Part shown: positions 61,723-64,000 of the stretch, piece after piece
Position numbering within the stretch: the first letter of the stretch is position 1
Layout: the number at the start of each line of letters is the position of its first letter
Source of the DNA: Oscillospiraceae bacterium
GTDB lineage: Bacteria > Bacillota > Clostridia > Oscillospirales > Ruminococcaceae
Assembly (NCBI GenBank): GCA_017512745.1
Contig: JAFWEV010000033.1
Span: 1-64,000, forward strand
Direction of reading: 5' to 3'
Length of the DNA: 64,000 bases
Notes under the pieces: model-generated
What the model saw: the letters and a program-made list of their open reading frames with translations, nothing else
Told to the model about the DNA's origin: nothing
Databases searched by the model: none
Translations under genes and position numbers: made by a program

Positions 61723-62781
61723 TTATAGCGGCATTTCCCCCGATGGGCAATCCGCGGGATTTCCCATGCCGAAATGCTCTCTGGTCATAAAGAGCACCGT
61801 CTTGTCGCGGCAGATGTACGGCCTGTTTCTTAGTATATCCATAAGCATGTCATCATCGATATGCTTTTTCTCACCGTATGCGCTTGCCATCAGTTCTTCG
61901 GCATATTGCTGCCTCGCAGCGGAATATCCGGGATTTCTGAGGTACTGCTCCCAGTCCGGATAGGTATACCTGTTGGTCTGAACTGCGGTTCCGGTACAGA
62001 TTCGGTCTCTGCGCTCGTACGGTGTGACCTGAGTGCAGATACATGCTTCAGAGTCGGAGATCATAAACCCGTATGAAAAAGGAGATCTTCCATCCTGATC
62101 CGTCATCGCAAGAGAAGCAATGTTTGCTTCATTCTCTTCGAAGGCTCTCCTAACCAGGCATGATCTCGGGATCATCGGTTCCGGATCGAACAGTGTGTTT
62201 ATGAAACTCACAGTCATAGCGACTCCGCACTCATTCTTCCCGACAGGCCATCCGATCCCAGCGCCGACTCTCAGCTGAAACAGAGCAGGTTCGTTCTTTG
62301 TTATCTGAAGCACCCAAGCGTTGCTCGGAGTCGTCACGGGATCGGAATCGTAGTTCTGCCCATGAGCTACGGATCCGTCCGCATTAACCGCCGCAAGATC
62401 CGTGCATCCTTCCTTATAAAGAACAGCATCGCTCCTGAATCTTCCCGCTATATCAAGAAGGCATGACTGCATCGCGATCTCTCTGTATGTCGCGCTGTCT
62501 CCTGTCTCGTCATTGTAGCCTCTGACTATGCCTTCGATCTCCTCCGCATATTTTTCCGGGATACATCCGAGGTAACCGTCAACGAGGTATTCCAGTCTCC
62601 CGGAAGTTCCCGGGAGAGCTCTTATCTTATCAAGTGAGAATTTCTGCATCTTTTTGGTGAATGCTATCTCTTTTGCCATCCCGTGTCCGATCGCTGCGCC
62701 GAGATCGAACAGCGTATCTCCTCTTGCTTCGAGATACTTCTGTCCGTTCGACTCCTTCCATTCCCACTTTACAGATGACAC
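61723..62781 (-). CDS. C45-family autoproteolytic acyltransferase/hydrolase
   Basis: 352 residues of the Ntn-hydrolase C45 family (isopenicillin N acyltransferase-like). The autoprocessing site is Cys126 in GCTDLAAV, which would become the N-terminal nucleophile after self-cleavage, followed by AHGQNYDSDP. Members hydrolyse or exchange acyl amides. The GTG at 62781 has GGAG nine bases upstream; a TTG at 62796 is less likely. Divergent from ridA. Bacterial substrates are mostly unknown. Confidence 0.9.
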   Translation of the reverse strand: MSSVKWEWKESNGQKYLEARGDTLFDLGAAIGHGMAKEIAFTKKMQKFSLDKIRALPGTSGRLEYLVDGYLGCIPEKYAEEIEGIVRGYNDETGDSATYREIAMQSCLLDIAGRFRSDAVLYKEGCTDLAAVNADGSVAHGQNYDSDPVTTPSNAWVLQITKNEPALFQLRVGAGIGWPVGKNECGVAMTVSFINTLFDPEPMIPRSCLVRRAFEENEANIASLAMTDQDGRSPFSYGFMISDSEACICTQVTPYERRDRICTGTAVQTNRYTYPDWEQYLRNPGYSAARQQYAEELMASAYGEKKHIDDDMLMDILRNRPYICRDKTVLFMTREHFGMGNPADCPSGEMPL

Positions 62782-62796
62782 AATAATTCTCTCCAA

Positions 62797-62875
62797 TCAG
62801 AGTTGAAATTATAGTATACTTAATTATACCAATATTACGCACATGTCTGTGCAAGGAAAAAAATAGGAGCAAATC
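62797..62875. promoter_or_regulatory. Divergent promoter region, C45 gene / ridA
   Basis: A very A/T-rich block (62808-62832) offers TTGAAA (62803-62808) and TATACC for ridA and TATAAT-like elements on the other strand. A perfect GCACA-TGTC-TGTGC repeat (62839-62852) sits between it and the ridA ribosome site. Confidence 0.4.
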
Positions 62876-63256
62876 ATGAAAAATCAGATCTATACCGATA
62901 AAGCACCTGCGGCAATCGGACCGTACTCACAGGGAATCAGCGCCAACGGTCTCGTATTCGTATCCGGACAGATCCCTGTAGACCCGAAGACAGGTTCTTT
63001 CCCGGATGGAGATATTTCCGCAATGGCAGAACAGTCGATCCTCAATCTCGAAGCAGTTCTTCATGAATCCGGATGCACACTCGCAGATGTCGTAAAGACG
63101 ACGGTTTTCTTAAAGGATATCAACGACTTTGCCGCAATGAATGAAGTCTATGCCAAGCACTTCCCGCAGCCGTGTCCCGCAAGAAGCGCAGTTCAGGTCG
63201 CGGCACTTCCCAAGGGCGCTCCGCTAGAGATTGAAGCGATCGCAGTTAAAAAATAA
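62876..63256 (+). CDS. ridA: RidA-family reactive enamine/imine deaminase
   Basis: 126 residues, full RidA length. Signature parts are APAAIGPYSQGI, VFVSGQIPVDPKTG and the arginine segment PARSAVQVAALPKGAPLEIEAIA. It hydrolyses reactive enamines such as 2-aminoacrylate, formed by PLP enzymes like serine and threonine dehydratases, protecting other enzymes. A L-serine dehydratase is present in this genome but is Fe-S-dependent. The ATG follows AGGAGC. Confidence 0.95.
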   Translation: MKNQIYTDKAPAAIGPYSQGISANGLVFVSGQIPVDPKTGSFPDGDISAMAEQSILNLEAVLHESGCTLADVVKTTVFLKDINDFAAMNEVYAKHFPQPCPARSAVQVAALPKGAPLEIEAIAVKK

Positions 63257-63308
63257 ACCTGCATTCAGGTTTCCGAACACAGTTTTCGGATAAAAGATAA
63301 GGACTAAT

Positions 63309-64000
63309 ATGGAATCCGTACATTTTTATCTCAGTAAGCAGGGCGTCTACGGGGATCTCTTCATCCCTGCCGTTCCGGTCGACAGAGAAAAAGTAATGAT
63401 AGTGATAGGCGGCTCGGACAATTCCTACGATCTCTCGAAGGCGACTGCATCCGGGTTTGCCTCTTACGGACTCTGCACATTTTCTCTTGCGTGCTGGGGT
63501 GTAAAGGGACTGCCCCAGTTTCCCGACAGAATACCGCTTGAAATGATCGCAAAGACCAGATCCATACTTGAGAAAAAGGGATTTACCAGTATAGGAGGCT
63601 ACGGAATAGGCCGCGGCGCGGATATGCTGCTTGCCGCAGAATCACTCAGACACAGTCTTGATTTCATCATAGCCGTATCCGCCTCAGGAAATGTTCTCGA
63701 AGGCGATTATGTGGCTGATCTGGGTTCACGTCATTCCACCTTTACATACGGAAATGAAGAACTTCCCTTCCTCAGAAAAAAGAACGCCTTCGCAAATATA
63801 CTCAGGAAATCCATAGTATATGTCAAAAAACCCGATCCCTCTTTCTTTGAGAATACCTATGAGGCCGCCAGAGAAGATGCCAGGATCAGGGTCGAAGACA
63901 TACACGTGCCGCTGCTTCTTTTGACCTCCGACGAGGATCCTATCTGGTCAGGCACAACTTCGGCAAAACGCATGATGGAAAAACTGAACGAAACAGGACA
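63309..64000 (+). CDS. Acyl-CoA thioester hydrolase/BAAT-like alpha/beta hydrolase, partial, nucleophile missing
   Basis: 230 codons run to the window edge without a stop, so the C-terminus is cut. The fold is that of BAAT-type acyl-CoA thioesterases: a beta-sandwich-like start (IVIGGSDNSYDLS), then the nucleophile elbow region GGYGIGRGADMLLAAES, and an acid segment LLTSDEDPIWSG similar to the D-X-X-WPS motif. The expected G-X-S/C-X-G elbow reads G-I-G-R-G, with glycine in the nucleophile position. It may be inactive or use a different residue. It begins 52 bp after ridA with no terminator seen between. Confidence 0.75.
   Translation, partial: MESVHFYLSKQGVYGDLFIPAVPVDREKVMIVIGGSDNSYDLSKATASGFASYGLCTFSLACWGVKGLPQFPDRIPLEMIAKTRSILEKKGFTSIGGYGIGRGADMLLAAESLRHSLDFIIAVSASGNVLEGDYVADLGSRHSTFTYGNEELPFLRKKNAFANILRKSIVYVKKPDPSFFENTYEAAREDARIRVEDIHVPLLLLTSDEDPIWSGTTSAKRMMEKLNETG

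Overview
This window looks like chromosomal DNA from a strictly anaerobic Bacillota, probably a clostridial lineage; I cannot name the genus. The reasons are an [FeFe] hydrogenase, an oxygen-sensitive iron-sulfur L-serine dehydratase, a lysine riboswitch, LuxS, a CarD-type regulator, strong GGAGG ribosome sites with several TTG/GTG starts, and many ATGA or TGATG stop/start overlaps. I see no phage, transposon, integrase, CRISPR array or rRNA. The only RNA genes found are one tRNA-Ala and the lysine riboswitch.

Left part (1-28.3 kb). A partial kptA is coupled to a PfkB-type kinase. Glycerol genes follow: a GlpA-like / GlpB-like / DUF1667 operon divergent from glpK. A lysine riboswitch with its terminator controls an amino-acid permease and a YtcJ-like amidohydrolase. 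Next come small hypothetical and membrane proteins, then a folate/serine group (FchA-like cyclodeaminase, a papain-like unknown, fused L-serine dehydratase, 5-formyl-THF cyclo-ligase-like protein). Housekeeping and envelope genes follow (CPBP protease, M20 amidohydrolase, nucleoside hydrolase, anchored GH25 lysozyme, CarD, GIY-YIG, phosphohexomutase), then serC-serA-DUF1015, PrsW and luxS.

Middle (29-43.5 kb) is a rhamnoside-use locus. An AraC regulator, rhamnulokinase, an arabinose/fucose-type isomerase (no RhaA is present) and RhaD form the catabolic arm. Upstream on the same strand, one six-gene operon carries a domain-reversed GH3, a GPH-type sugar symporter, two membrane-anchored SGNH hydrolases that share a motif, an alpha/beta esterase and a GH78 alpha-L-rhamnosidase. 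A divergent AraC regulator sits at its head. The gene set suggests import, deacylation and hydrolysis of acylated rhamnose-containing glycosides inside the cell.

Right part (43.5-64 kb). [FeFe] hydrogenase with tRNA-Ala(GGC); a ClpX-like AAA+ protein with an unfamiliar N-terminal half; a putative glycosidase coupled to a formylglycine-enzyme-fold protein that lacks the usual cysteines; MscS; isochorismatase-NUDIX. A four-gene operon with its own promoter and terminator follows: lipid kinase, phytoene-desaturase-like flavoprotein, ferredoxin-type reductase, YhhN/lysoplasmalogenase. It is the best candidate here for an undescribed system, plausibly membrane-lipid redox chemistry. TetR-CPBP, TSUP-MATE-cyclophilin-HAD, a C45 hydrolase, RidA and a BAAT-type hydrolase cut by the window edge complete the segment.
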